A stretch of DNA of 64,000 bases from Brachionus manjavacas (taxonomy: Eukaryota > Rotifera > Eurotatoria > Ploima > Brachionidae). Where the stretch lies: contig JAHQIY010000001.1 of NCBI GenBank assembly GCA_019054805.1, positions 2,618,501 through 2,682,500 of the forward strand, written 5' to 3'. Position numbers and translations under genes: made by a program. Below are positions 48,497 through 60,479 of the stretch, in pieces. Position 1 is the stretch's first letter; every line of letters begins with the position of its first letter. The notes under the pieces were generated by a model. The model had not been told where the DNA came from, searched no databases, and was given only the letters and a program-made list of their open reading frames with translations.

Positions 48497-48849
48497 TTTT
48501 AAAAGTCATTCTTTTAACACGATTTAAATTAGAATTAAAATGAGGAAGTTTGCTTTAACTATCAAGCTGATTCTAATTTTAGATTTGATCCAAGATTAAA
48601 AATAAAAATCAGGAATTTGAATTTTAATTTCATTAAAATTTAAAAAACAAGGATTTTAAAATCGCCAAAAAATAAATTGTCAATTAATGTTTAAAATATT
48701 ATGAATATTTTTAATCGACACACTAAGTGTTACATTAAAAGCATTTAATTTTTTTTTAAGCCTCTTTTAAAAAAAAGAAAAAAATGGAATTTAACAGACT
48801 TTAAAGTTTATTCAAAATAAAAAAAAAATATTTATAACAGGTGAACCAT

Positions 48850-49430
48850 CTATTCTTTGCACATGAATATGGCAGATGCTAGAAATCACCTTAGTACCAA
48901 GATACCTCCAGTTATGCTTATGTTTGGTCGTTGTTCAGCATCTGGTAAATACCCATAAAGTTTCTACAGATAGAATACATGTAAAGGAAAAGGAGAACGA
49001 TGCTAATGCAAAGAGGTTAATGAAAAAAACAAGGCTAAGATGCCACAGTTGAAAGTAGGAAGCAAAGTACTGGTCAAACAAGAGCAAAAAAAAACAACTC
49101 AAAAATGGAACCCACATATATCGTTACATCAATAACTGGTTCGATGGCCACAGTTACGAGAGAAAGCCATACCATTACTCCATAACATGAAGGTTTGGAG
49201 CTAATGGAACCAACAACATCGAAGCAAACTTCCAAAGTGGACCAAGATCCGATGATCCAATGCGAAAATAAATCAACTAATGCCAACAAGATTGGAAGAC
49301 CAAATAATGCTGTAAGACTCAAGCCGAAGTTAAGCAGAAATACATTAATGTTTAATCAACTGAATGGTTGACGCGTGTTTGTTTTATTAAAAGCGTGCTA
49401 GCCAAATAGGTATAAACAGAAACTGAAAGT
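48850..49430 (+). mobile_element. Ty3/gypsy integrase C-terminal fragment
   Basis: Conceptual frames give IPPVMLMFGR, KVGSKVLVKQEQKKTTQKWN, TSITGSMATVTRESHTIT and NKIGRPNNAVRLKPKL, in the order seen after the integrase core of Ty3/gypsy elements. The GSM(I/A)T block links it to the remnant at 16.6 kb. Several frame breaks. It lies about 350 bp upstream of the transporter start. Confidence 0.65.
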
Positions 49431-50040
49431 TCTAATATTTTAAATTACATTTAATTCTTAGCTGTTCAGTTTTCCTGGCAATGTGAATTTGTATAAAAAC
49501 CTTCCAAAGCTTTTTCACTAATTTAAATTGATAAAATTGAGCTTTTATGCTGAAACAAAATATGCTTCACTAAATTCAATCAACAAAAATTAGTTTTAAT
49601 TAACAAGGGAATATTAATGATCAAATAAAATATCAATATTTTGAAATTTATTTATATTTTGTCTCTACGATCTATTCTAATTAGAATTTTTTTTGCGATT
49701 TGTAAATTTGTCTCATTTAAATGTTAAACTTCTGTAATGAGTACTAAAATAATTTTGAATTAGAAGGTAACAATTGTAAAAATTTTATCTTCAATTCTAA
49801 ATTAAAATAAAATTGGTTTAATTTTTTGTGTTTGAATTACAAAATGTATCCAATGTTGAAATAACATTGAAAAAGTGCGATGCTTCAAATTTATTTTTCT
49901 GTTTCAAAAAAAAAAAATTAAAGTTAATATTGCAAGCATTTTCATATTTGAAATTGAACTCTTTGGTGAAATAGAATGATTTTAATTTTTGTTTAGAAAT
50001 TTTAAAAAATATTGAAAATTCTTTTTTAACTTTTAAACAA

Positions 50041-50130
50041 TTCAGTTATTTATTTTTTACCGAGCAAATGCTCCTTCAGAATAAAAAAAAATGAAAAACT
50101 ATAAATAAAGTTAAATAATATAAAATTAAA
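50041..50130 (-). repeat. LINE 3' tail
   Basis: Minus strand: TTCTGAAGGAGC-ATTT-GCTCGGTAAAAAATAAATA, the 3' end of the 7.4-kb LINE family reduced to its hairpin and tail. Confidence 0.75.
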
Positions 50131-50184
50131 AAAAAGGTGAATAATTCATTCAGATTAAAGTTAATATTCAATCGTTAAATAACT

Positions 50185-50939
50185 GGGTCTAGACGGTTAG
50201 GTGAACCATAGTTCACTTTTTATCCGAAAAATTCTTGTTCTCAGGTTTTGTGAACTATTGGTTCATCCAATTTTTTTGTTTAAAATAGAATTAGACGAAC
50301 AATTTTTAGATTATGTGAACAAATTGAAAAAAGCTGTTTAATAGAATGCCTAATTCTCGAAACTGATGTAAAAATTAGTTAATAATTATTTTATTATTTT
50401 ATTTTATTTTAGTTAATAATTATGTTAATTTGAAGGAGCTTTAGAAAAAGCTTAGCATTGATTTGGTATTACTCTTTCAACAATCCCAAATACCCAAATG
50501 CACTTTCTATTTAAATCTTTGGCTTTCAGCATAAAATAATAAAAATTAAAGAAAATTAAAAATTAATTTTTCATCTTTTGAATGTTTTACTCTAGGGAAC
50601 ATAGATTCATCTATCTCGCAAAATTTACCTATTCCGCCCAATTTTAAGTTTTCTATGCAATTATTTTTCTATCCTATTTTTTATCATTACATTAGCTTTT
50701 TTCTAAATAGATGAAAAAATTTAAAAGTAGATTTGGTCAACTCAGAGTTGTTTAAAAGTCACAAAGTCAAAGTCAAGTCAAGTCAAAAGACTTTCTAAAA
50801 AAAAAATTTCAAAAAAGACTTTAAAATGACTTTTTTTCTGACTTTTGCGCAAGTCTGGGTCAACTAATAGTTCATAAAATCTGAGAACAAGAATTGTTCC
50901 AGTAACAGGGAACTATAGTTTACCTAAGCGACTAGACCC
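50185..50939. mobile_element. third inverted-repeat element, GGGTCTAG termini
   Basis: Starts GGGTCTAGACGGTTAGGTGA and ends with the inverse of GGGTCTAGTCGCTTAGGTAA. The similarity extends about 80 bp inward, including TTCTTGTTCTCAG and TGAACTATT. 755 bp, non-coding, with AGTC-rich direct repeats at 50750-50860. No target duplication was obvious. Confidence 0.75.
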
Positions 50940-51516
50940 GAAAAACTTTGTTTTCTTCTTATAAAATTCTGACTTTAGTGATGATTTCCTTTCGTTTGGT
51001 TCAGTTTAACAAATACTCAATTTATGAAAAATGGAAAACAGAGCGTAGATAGTTTCTTAATCAGAAAATATTATCTTTAAGGATTATCATATCACAAACC
51101 CAAAGTAAAAATTTAAAAAAAAAAAAAGAAGTTTTTCATGTTTGCAATATTAACTTAAAATTATTTTTTCCTTTGAAACTGAAAAAAATATTTGAAGCAT
51201 CGCACTTTTTCAATGTTATTTCAACATAGGATACATTTTGTAATTCAAACATAAAAAATTTAACAAATTTTATTTTAATTTAGAATTGAAGATAAAATTT
51301 TTACAATTTTTACCTTCTACAACACAAAATATTAAACCAATTTGATTTAAAAATAAACAATTTTTGGGCAAATATTTCTTTGAATTATTTCGTTAAACTC
51401 AACTGTTAAATGAAACATTGTTTGTTTAACCTTTTAAAACTTACTTTCTTTAATATTTTTATCAAGAATTTAAATTTTGTGTTGGAATTTTTGCATGAAA
51501 ATTCACAATACCAATT

Positions 51517-53629
51517 TTTCTTCAGTTATAATATTTCTTTTATTAAATAAATTACTTTTTAATCATTTAACGTTCTTAGACGATCGTTTCTGTTAATTTA
51601 TTTAGAATAATTATATTTAATAAACTCGACTTTCTAGGCGAACTGAGGTATAGACAATGAAAATATTTAAAAGTAAAAATCCTTTCTGTACTTTTTGTAC
51701 TTTTGATTCTTGATATTTTCTTTTGATATTTTGTTTTTTCATGATAATATTTTAAATATAATTTTTATATTTAACTAATTTTTTTCTTACCTTCAACATA
51801 CCCGAATCCCTAAACCAGGGCTCCGCCCCGGACCCCGTTTAAGTTTTAATAAAATGATTAAAATTACCATTAATCACAAAAAGTACAAAAAGTAACAGGG
51901 CCAAATAAATTAATTAGAAAAAGTACAGAAAGGAAAATGATTTTTTAAAAGTTTGATCTCGTTGTCTATCCATGGGCGAACTCATTTTAAAAACTTGTTT
52001 TATTTGACTTTTTAATAAATCTGTAGGGTTTAACACTTGTCCTCCTGTAAAAATAATTAAAACTCATTTTTTCTTTCGAATGATATGTTTAAAGTATTTT
52101 TGACTCAAAATGATAAAAAATTGTCCTAAAAAAAGAATCAATTTCAAATTATTGAAAATCAGCAAATAATTTTTTGGAAGAAATTTGTTTAATATTCTAC
52201 ACTACTGATTTGATCATTCAAATTTTGGATATTTTATGTAAATTTACGTTAAAATGATCAAAAATAAAAAAATATTTAAATTGCCTTTTTTTCTTTCTTT
52301 TTTTTTAATAATTTTAAAATTTTTTACTGAAAATTACGTAAAAAATGTTAAGATTTGTTCATAAAGTGTAAAAACAAAACAAAATGGGATTATAATATTC
52401 TGTATTCTGATAATAATTCTGATAAAATTTTCTGGATTTGTGGAACGAATTATTAGTGATTTTTGAGGGAGAAAAACTCTAAACAGTGAATTTGAAGCAA
52501 AAAAAGTAATTGACTTCATAAAAATGCCAAATATTATCACTCACTTATAAATATTAAAACATCAAAAAAATATATAAAAATTTATTTGCAAGAGATGGTG
52601 GGTGGTCAAACCACTAGTGCAAAAAATATGTTTTTTTTCTATCTTTTGTATAATTGCGCTTTTCTAAAGCATGATTTTGAAATATTTAGAAAAAGTCAAG
52701 AATTTTTTATAAGCTTTAGATAAATCGTTTTTCCAATTAAATAATAATTTGTTTTATTATTTTTTCATGGTTTTTAATCAAATTTTATTTTTTTCAATTA
52801 AAGAATAATTTGAGGTTTTTTTTTATGTTGGAGTCACATTTTTCCACATTTTCAAAATCATTCAAGTCCATCATCAAAAATCATTATTTTAGATGGCTAA
52901 TGCCAATTTTATAAAGAAAGCTACAAAATAAAAAAATTATCTTATTTTTTCATTAACTTAAATTTTAAAAATATTTCCAGCTTTCACAAATAAAATTCAA
53001 AAAAATTAAAAATATCAAAAAACAAAACCAAAATTGACCAAATATTGTACAACTACAAAGTGTTAAGTACCATATCATAGAAATGCGGTGTGAAAATTAA
53101 AATTCACGAAAGACACAATTTCATTGATGTTGGTGATGAAGCTTTTTAGAGAACAACAACAGGTGTTGTTTTTTTTATTTTATTTTTATACACAAAAATA
53201 GAATAAACTTTTATTCGGCTAAAAATAAAAAATAATAATTTAAATAAATTTTGTTTAATGAGAATAAAATTGAGTTAAGAGCTAAATGCCATCAATCGTT
53301 TATAAAGTAATGTCCCGGGATAATTGCCGCAATTTAGCTAGTCAATATTCTTTTAAAACAATAAGTTTATCAGTCCCAAGATTAAAATAATCATCAAACA
53401 ATAATCGATACACATGCCATAGCAAATTATTTTTAAAAAATTCAAAATCAATTATAAAACAGTCCTTGGAGACTGTAATTTAAGCTTGATCGAAAAAACA
53501 AGCATATGCCAAAAAAAACTCGAAGAATACTTTTTTTTCTAATTTAATTCCGAAATTTTATTTGTAATAAATTAAAAAAAAAAACAAAAATAAAAAAATT
53601 AATTTAATTAAAATTGACAAAAACACTAG
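51517..53629. other. intergenic, no gene seen
   Basis: No coding segment recognised. It has a less AT-rich patch at 51800-51840 (CCAGGGCTCCGCCCCGGACC), possibly a transposon scrap, and a T-box-type half site at 53087. Confidence 0.4.
53087..53098 (-). promoter_or_regulatory. T-box half site downstream of the T-box gene
   Basis: Minus strand AATTTTCACACC contains TTTCACACC, the consensus T-box half site. It lies about 540 bp past the stop codon of the T-box gene. One match of this length can arise by chance, so autoregulation is only a possibility. Confidence 0.25.
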
Positions 53630-55530
53630 TTAAAAAGCGCTAGAAAAATTTTGATAGTGATAAAAGGCTTCTTGGTAATTATCCTGGTTTGCGTAGTATT
53701 GATCTTGGAAATTAGTGTGAAAGCTTGCGTTTTGATTAATTGCGTAATCCTCGCAGTTGGTGTAATCTTGACCATTTGCTTGATAGTAAGAATACGCGTC
53801 TATAAACTGATTCTGGTAGTCGGCATAGTTAAACTCCTCATTTGTGTTCATGGTTAAATAATTTTCAGTATAAAAATTTTCACAATGCTCTACATCTTGC
53901 CTAATTTGTTCATATTTGCTCTTAAGTTTTAATTTTTTACTGGAATTATTTTTGGTGTCTTCTTTTTTGCCATCTTCGCACATAATTCGCTTCACGTTAA
54001 CTTTGTGCTCCCTAAGCAGACACAATTTAGGTTTTTTTTATTTAAAAAATCCAAATCTTACTTTCTGCCGTGACCATTATCGCGGAAGCCTTTGGCAAAA
54101 GGGTTATTGTCAATTTTTAGCTGTGTTATCTTAAAAAATAAAGAATAAAAAATTCAAAAAGATTTTTCTTTCAAAATTTCATACTAATTCATTTTGATAT
54201 GCAGTGACTGCTATAAAGACTGTCTCTTCGAATACAAACGTGTTCACTTGACTAAATTCCATACTTTTGATATCATCTGTTTTGACCACATGCAATCTTG
54301 GCTGGTACTTGTGCATTGAGTTGAGAATGATCTTTGAGAAAAAATTTTAAAATACTGAGGAAAAAAGATTATTAAATTAAAGAGAATTAATTTTTTTTGG
54401 GATGGGGATGAAAATATCTGCTATTAAAAAGAAGACTTATTTGATAATATAAATAATTATTAAATATTGGAAACATGCTTTTTTTGGAGAGAGGGGAAAA
54501 TACATTTAGCCCGAGTAAGAATATTTTTCGTGCTTTTAAAACGAAAAGAAAGAGTTAAATTTTAGAGAGTAAAAAATAAATTAATTTTAAAAAAATTATC
54601 AAATATTGGCGGAAAAAAATTTAAATTTTTTAGAATTTTTTTAAGCGAAAATAATTATTAAATTTTAAAGGTAAAAATTCAAAAATAAAAGATACTTTTT
54701 TCAAAAATGTTTAATTTTAGTAATTTTTAGCAAGAAGAAAGATTTAATTTTGGAGGGTAGAATATTGTTTTAATTTTTCAAGTGAAAAAAATTTATAAAA
54801 TATCTAAAAAATTCTTTAATTTTTATTTTAGTTTTAGGGGGAAAAAAAATTAATTTACATGTCCATTCTGGTCCATGGCGTTGTTGGTGAGCTTCATTTT
54901 GTGAAACATGACACTCTGTTTCATCCACTGGATGCCGGTTGCAGGCGAGTCCGGGTGAACATAGAATCTTCCGCCTGTATGAGGCTCAGCCTTGCCAGTG
55001 ACGTTCCATTCCGAGCTGTTGTATTTATAGCGGTTGTCGTCAGCGGGCACAATGTCCATCAGCAAAATATACTTGGCATGGGGCTCGAGGCCTGATATAC
55101 TTGCTTTAAAAGTGGGAAACATTCGCCTGCCACACTTGGTTATGATCATTTCGGTGCCAATGGACGCAAACTGCAGCCATAAACTGCTAGACTCTAGTTT
55201 GACTTGAATGTTTGGGTCCGATCGGTAGCACTCGTGTTTGAACGAGTTTTTGTACATTTGCTTGGACATCATGGCGCTGAGTTGCTGTGTTCGGAGGCCA
55301 AGCGAGTCGGGCTTTTTTACTTTCAGCTCTTGTTTGAAAATTGGCGTGCTGGACTGGACCGGGCTAGGCTCGTGGGGCTCCGCGTAGTAGCTTGGCTGGT
55401 AGTAGGTGCATGTGGAGTAGAGCGAGTTTTCGTATGTGCCATCGCTGCCGTACGAAAGTGCCGAGTTGTTGTAGCAGAGTTGGTAGGTGTCGTCCGCGTA
55501 CGAATAATTGACGTTCTGAAGCGGTTCCAT
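53630..55530 (-). CDS. T-box transcription factor
   Basis: Sequence-specific DNA-binding developmental regulator. Four exons in phase: 55530-54859, 54331-54185, 54129-54062 and 54011-53630, giving 422 residues. The T-box domain spans about 108-295: [119 protein letters not shown] points to the Tbx2/4/5/6 side rather than Brachyury, but I cannot place it. Tyr-rich regions flank the domain. An in-frame upstream ATG exists at 55668, but a TATAAAA box at 55571-55576 puts transcription start downstream of it, so I chose 55530. Confidence 0.92.
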
Positions 55531-55570
55531 TTTTGGCTTTCTTAGAAAAATAGTGCCGAAAAGAGCTGTT

Positions 55571-55576
55571 TTTATA
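55571..55576 (-). promoter_or_regulatory. TATA box of the T-box gene
   Basis: Minus strand TTGTATAAAAACAG. The spacing leaves room for a start site near 55545, about 15 nt before the chosen ATG, giving a very short leader. Confidence 0.5.
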
Positions 55577-55799
55577 CAATTGAGTACTAAGCTAGAATAT
55601 TGATCAGAATATTGATCAGCCACTTGGATTTTTTTTCTTAATGAAATTATTTTATTGGTTCGATGCAAATCAATTAAACAAATTGGATTTGAGTTTTTAA
55701 CGCTTTTTGTTTAATTTAATATGATAGATATTTATTTTTTTAATTTTTCAAATTGACATAGATCAATAGATAGTAGAGTTGAAAGATGAAATTGGAAAG

Positions 55800-55980
55800 T
55801 TGTCAAACAAAAACATGCGTAGAAGGTGGTAGAGGTGGTTGTGGTGGTGGTGGTGCGCGGCTCGTAGCTTTCACCGCTAATCTTTTGCAACAACAATTGT
55901 TTCGACTAGTCTACGCATTATTGTTGGGAATTCAAGTTAATTAAATACTAATTAGCATAAAACGATGATTAGTCTTTTGG
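55800..55980. promoter_or_regulatory. possible enhancer upstream of the T-box gene
   Basis: A GC-richer island in AT-rich DNA: GGTGGTTGTGGTGGTGGTGG run (CACC-type, KLF/Sp-like), AACAATTGTT (paired Sox sites), and ATGCTAATTAG on the minus strand (octamer/homeodomain-like). This site density 270-450 bp upstream of a developmental regulator suggests control function. Inferred from motifs only. Confidence 0.3.
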
Positions 55981-56689
55981 AAATATCAATAAAATTTAAT
56001 GATTTTTTTTTTACTTTATTTTTATTTTAGGAAAAAATAATTAGTTTCAAAGCAGTTTTTGACTTTTTTAATATTCATTTGAAGGGAATGTAAAAAATAA
56101 TGAAATAATTTTGCATATATTGCAGCTTTTTTTGTTGCTCCAAAAAGTCCAATTTGGTTCAAACATAAGAAGTCATAATATTTAATTAGAGAATTGTTTT
56201 TTTATTTGGAATAAATATCATAGATACTTTTAATTTCGCTGTCAACTAGATCTTTTTGGACGAAAAAAATGAGTTTAGATCAAAAAAACTTACAGGACAA
56301 ATCGCTTCACAATTTAAAGATGAAGAGGAATATAGGCAGTGTGACAAAATATAGAAAGACAAAATGTAGAAAACGATTTTTTATTGGATAATATAGAATT
56401 TACCTGAAAAAAAAAATGTAGAAAAAAAAACAGTCTAATTAATTTTATTTCAATTTTTTTCTTTGTCAATTAGTAAATTATTTCCTAAACCTTTTTTTTA
56501 ATTTTAAGTTTAAGTCAAAGTCTCTAAGAGATTTAGTCAAATAAAAGTCTCAATTATATTATTATAATAATATAATTAAAATTTTCTATATTTTTTTCAT
56601 ATAGTACTATTCTAAATTTTATCTTTCTATATTTTGTCATGTCTATATTTTGTCTTCCTCCCGGAATATAATTCAGATACAGAGAAGGG

Positions 56690-56845
56690 GAAAATTTCTG
56701 GCGATCTTTTAGCCATAACCTTTAGCCCTCATCTTGATTTTGTTGAATCCGACTAAAGTGTCGTCACGTGACTAACACACTGTACGTGTGTTGGGGTCTT
56801 GCCGGCTACAAGCCTCGGGGAGTAAATAAATAAAAGGCTTTGTTT
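56690..56845 (+). repeat. LINE-type 3' end
   Basis: Ends CCGGCTACAAGCCTCGGGGA then GTAAATAAATAAAA. A GGCT-ACA-AGCC hairpin precedes the short TAAA tail. No coding part is recognisable. Confidence 0.4.
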
Positions 56846-56924
56846 ATTTTATAAAGTTATTTTATTTACAAGACGGAATTTTATGTTCTTTTTTTAGTTT
56901 AATTTTTTATTTAAGTCCTTCACC

Positions 56925-56960
56925 TTTCGGTGGGACTAGTAAATTTTATTTAAATTTTAA
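56925..56960 (+). repeat. LINE-type 3' hairpin
   Basis: CTTCACC-TTTC-GGTGGGACTAG forms a short hairpin followed by AT-rich sequence; similar in layout to the other LINE ends here, family unknown. Confidence 0.35.
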
Positions 56961-57229
56961 CTAAAGTTGAATAATAAACCTCAACACGTGCATGATTAAT
57001 AATGTTTGATTTTTTACGTTTAAGTGCCGATCCTAAATGTAATTACAACAAGTAACATTTTGCGCATGACACAGTTTTATTAGTTTTATTTAGAGAGTTT
57101 CATTAAGAAACAAATTTGTTATTTTTCTTTTGAAACTGTTCTTGTTCTCTCTTTCTCTCTCATTTCGTTTTATTAAGCGTTTGCCACAGAGTGGCCACTT
57201 TCTATTTAGACAATAAGCTTATTCTCTTT

Positions 57230-58005
57230 TATTAGAAATCTTGGTCTATCCAAGTTTGCAAGAAACACTCTTCTATTAAATGCTCTAAGGGTTAATAAAA
57301 TTAGTAAGCTTTACTTAAAGTATAAAATACTATTTTTTCAACAAGTTAAAAGTCTAGAAAAAGTCAAAGTTGTTTTCGATTATCTCAAGAACTACTATAC
57401 TAACAATAAATGTTCGCAGAATTCTTTCATTGACCAGTTAAGAGAAACAACAGAGATAGTTCACACACAATAAAAACTATTTATTTACAATCATTTACTT
57501 ATTTATTCTTTTATTTTTTTATTTTTTTTTTTTTTTTTTTTTTTTCTTCACAATTTTATATTCTCTATAGTCAATTGTAAAATTATATTCTAAATTATTA
57601 TCTAAAGAATGCAGGCTGAAAAGAAGGTTTACATCGTTCTGAACTGCCCGGGGCCTCGGCCCAAATTATATTTAAAAAAAAAAAAAAAAACAGAGATAGT
57701 TGGTAACTTGGAAGCTCTAAATTTTAAAGACTGTTTGTTGAGGCTAAATGAGCATTTTGATATTAAATTGAATAATATCAATAAAAAAGAATTAGGTAGG
57801 AAAATAATTAATCTTTGTCGTTTGATTTCCGAGGATGAACTGAACTCCCCTTTCTATAAAAATATTTTATACAAAGTTCTTGGTGAACAAGTAACTTAAG
57901 TTTTCTTTATTTTTTATTTTATAATAATTTTTATATATGTTTTTTATTTTAAATCGTCCATGGGACGTAGTTTAATTTTTCAACAAATAATAAATAAATA
58001 AATAA
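57230..58005 (+). mobile_element. LINE C-terminal domain fragments and 3' end
   Basis: Frames RNLGLSKFARNTLLLNALRV and FDYLKNYYTNNKCSQNSFID (57232-57470), then after a poly-T/A stretch 57609-57899 (VYIVLNCPGPRPKLYL; FKDCLLRLNEHFDI). These look like C-terminal segments of Jockey-type ORF2, possibly from two copies. The 3' end is CGTCC-ATG-GGACG, then an (AATA)n tail. Confidence 0.55.
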
Positions 58006-58189
58006 AATTCTCTTTTATTTACCAAAACATGATATTTTTCACCGGCGATAGTATTAAATCCTAGAACTACTCCTCAAATCATATTAAAATAGATTCTATT
58101 TTATTTTAAATTTTATTTTAAACTATTAACAGTTTTTTTTTATTGTTTTATTTAAACAGGACTTATATATTTATTAAACTTTTTACCAA

Positions 58190-58465
58190 AATGAAAGTCT
58201 CCATCGCTGCTGGAATGTACTCTTCTAAGCTTCTTAGTCGATTTGATGGTGGACTTCCTCGCAAACTTAAAAAAAGGAAAAAAATAATTGAATATAAAAG
58301 AGAGCACAAAATGAATAATAATTATTGAAATTAAAAAAATTAAATATTTTATTCTATTTTTTAGAAAACACTAAAACTTTGTCTTTTTTTTTTAATTTTA
58401 TTTTTTGATCATTTTTTTACATCGCCTTTAAGGCGTTCATTGAAATAAATAAATAAATAAATAGT
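58190..58465 (+). mobile_element. short LINE 3' fragment
   Basis: The frame reads SIAAGMYSSKLLSRFDGGLP and RKLKKRKKIIEYKREHK, then a 3' region with CGCC-TTTAA-GGCG and an (AATA)n tail. The coding piece is likely the end of ORF2. Confidence 0.5.
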
Positions 58466-58499
58466 GAAGTATCACAAGAAAAAAGAGATTTCTTAAACA

Positions 58500-59200
58500 A
58501 TAAGGTCTATCACTCTATAAGAAATTACAAAAGCCTAAAAAAACTAAAAGAACTAGCGGGGTCTGGTCTAGATCGTATCCAAAACCTTATTTTTAAAAAA
58601 TTACTTATTCAAGAGCAATCAGGATTTAGAATATATAGACGCACTGCAGATAATCTTTATTTTCTTATTCAGAAAATTGTGGAGTCTTTTAATAGAAAGA
58701 AAAATGTCTGTTGTCTTTATTTTGACATTTCTATAGCTTTTGATGGAGTTTGGCGCGATGGACTAATTTACAAGCTAATTAGATTTAATCTACCTCCTTA
58801 TCTAATTAATTGGATGAGATCGTTTTTGTTTTTAAGATCTTTTAGAGTAAATGTAAATGGTCATCTATTTGATCAGTACCCTGTTAAAGCATTAGTCCCA
58901 CAAGGGTCAGTAGTCCACTTCTTTCAGGCATTTCTATAATGACATAGCAAAAAGAAACAAAACAAACTGCCAGTGCTCTTTTCTTTTTGCAGATGATTTG
59001 ACTAATTTTTTGTTTTCAAAAAAATAGGAAATCTTGAAAACATGAAAAATAAGTACAAATGGAAAATGAAAATTTCTACTGAAAAGTCATGTTACATGAT
59101 CTTTGAGAAAAAAACTAAAAGTAAAATCAATCTTGACCTTAAAATTAATGGTAACAATTTAAATAATGAGGAAAAAGTCAAATTCTTTTTTTTTTTTAAA
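58500..59200 (+). mobile_element. LINE reverse transcriptase fragment
   Basis: Frames: SGLDRIQNLIFKKLL, QSGFRIYRRTADNLYF, CCLYFDISIAFDGVWRDGLI (palm), NWMRSFLFLRSFRVNVNGHL, VPQGSV, SFLFADDLTNF and KWKMKISTEKSCYMIFEKK. It is a relative, not a copy, of the 7.4-kb LINE and retains the palm block that one lost. Frameshifts after VPQGSV. Abuts copy C of the dispersed repeat. Confidence 0.8.
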
Positions 59201-59207
59201 TTAATAA

Positions 59208-59325
59208 TTTCATACTTATATGCAATGCAATACTGAATTTTGATATCTAGGAAAAACTAATTCTTATTTATTTTGAATTTTTTGATCTAGAACTTAAGAT
59301 TTTTTTTCTAAATTTCGCAAAACTA
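59208..59325. repeat. dispersed repeat, copy C
   Basis: Shares TTTCATACTTA, GCAATGCAATACTGAATTT and TTTTTTTCTAAATTTCGCA with copy A at 27585 in the same order. Confidence 0.5.
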
Positions 59326-59559
59326 TTGGATAATATTTTCATATTTGTGGATATTATTTTTGTTGATTTCTAAATTAAGAAAATGATATTGTTATTCTTG
59401 TTAATTATTTCATTAAACGCCTTATAAATGATGAAGAGTAAAAAAAAATAAAAAAAAAAGACAAAAATTAGATACTAATTATACAAAAGAGATAGAAAAT
59501 ATTTTTTAAATTAATTTATTTTATTTAATTTTAAAAATAATTTAGGAAAAATTTTCTAA

Positions 59560-60420
59560 GGCAGTTCCGAATGGCGGCGCCTTTTTTTCAGCTCTTATGT
59601 TCTTTTTTTCCTTATTCACTCCTTGTGGAGCATAGGGTCACTACTTTTGATTTCCACTCAAGTCGATCTTTTGCCTTTACCCTTGCTTCTCCCCATGTCA
59701 TTCCCATTTCGATGAGCTCTTTGCTGATTATTAGCTTAGCAATTGATATATTAGCTTTAATTTTTTTACCTCCATGTTACTGCTGGTCTTCCTACCTTAC
59801 GTCGCCCTTGAGGTGTCCATTGAAGGGCTCTTTTTGGTATCCGTGTTTCTTTCATTCTAAATATATGCCCAAGCCATCGCAGTCTTTTATTCTTAATACA
59901 CTGACTTAATGGCTCTGAATTTGTTCTTCTGTATAGTTCAGCATTCGACAATGTCTCAGGCCAGTGTATCCCAAGAATCCTCCGCAGGCTTCCAGTGTAG
60001 AAGGTATTCAGGCTTTTCCTATCAAATTCACACATCCCCCAATATTCACTTTCGTACATCAGTGTTGCTTTTACTACACTGTTGTGAAATTTAACTTTTG
60101 TTTTCTTGCTGGTAGAAGTCTAGCAAGTTACTCTTCGCTTTGGCAAGTCTATTCTGAATGTCTCTGTGTGTTCTCAGTGCTGTACTGATAGTGCTTCCTA
60201 AGTATGTGAATTCATTTACATACTCGATTTGTGTATAGGTTTGCTTGGTGGCGATAAATTTTGAGAAAAGCTTGTTTGCTCTGTCATCGATCAAGTCGAT
60301 TCTTAGCTCTTTGTGGTTTGTTTTGATACTTGTCTTACTGGAAAATATTTGATGATTCCCAAGACCCGATTTTGCATTTTTTGTATTTCGGCTTTTTCTG
60401 AGCAACTGATTGAAGTATTA
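59560..60420 (-). mobile_element. RTE-like LINE, RT C-terminal fragment
   Basis: Two minus-strand frames, 60405-60091 (EFTYLGSTISTALRTHRDI, QNRLAKAKSNLL) and 60059-59766 (RRILGIHWPETLSNAELYRR, KRLRWLGHIFRM, LQWTPQGRRKVGRP), separated by a frameshift near 60080. The RWLGHIFRM...GRRKVGRP ending is typical of RTE-type elements in invertebrates. Noticeably less AT-rich than neighbours. Confidence 0.75.
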
Positions 60421-60479
60421 TAAAAAAGTAGTCAAAAAATGATCTTGTTAGTGACATATATAGAGAATCCCCACTTAAG

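Larger units (their letters stand above)
49761..51320. mobile_element. second inverted-repeat element nested inside
   Basis: About 150-bp arms: 49761-49908 and the inverse at 51171-51320, sharing AGAAGGTAA, AATTGTAAAAATTTTATCTT, TACAAAATGTATCC and AAAAAGTGCGATGCTTCAAA with few mismatches. Its interior has a LINE tail and a third inverted-repeat element. No open frame. Confidence 0.75.
49476..51516. mobile_element. inverted-repeat element carrying nested insertions
   Basis: The left end GGCAATGTGAATTTGTATAA and right end TGCATGAAAATTCACAATACC are inverse versions of the 61.4-kb element's termini. That element is about 490 bp; this copy is 2.04 kb because other repeats are inserted (49761-51320). 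Confidence 0.65.

Noticed and set aside
51820..51840. GGCTCCGCCCCGGACCCC patch as a promoter
   Set aside because: No gene follows on either strand within reach; more likely a scrap of a less AT-rich element.
55204..55545. 113-residue frame opposite the T-box gene
   Set aside because: Fully antisense to T-box exon 1, which has clear family similarity and a TATA box.
59571..60188. Three overlapping plus-strand frames (112, 61 and 74 residues)
   Set aside because: Antisense to the RTE-like reverse transcriptase fragment.
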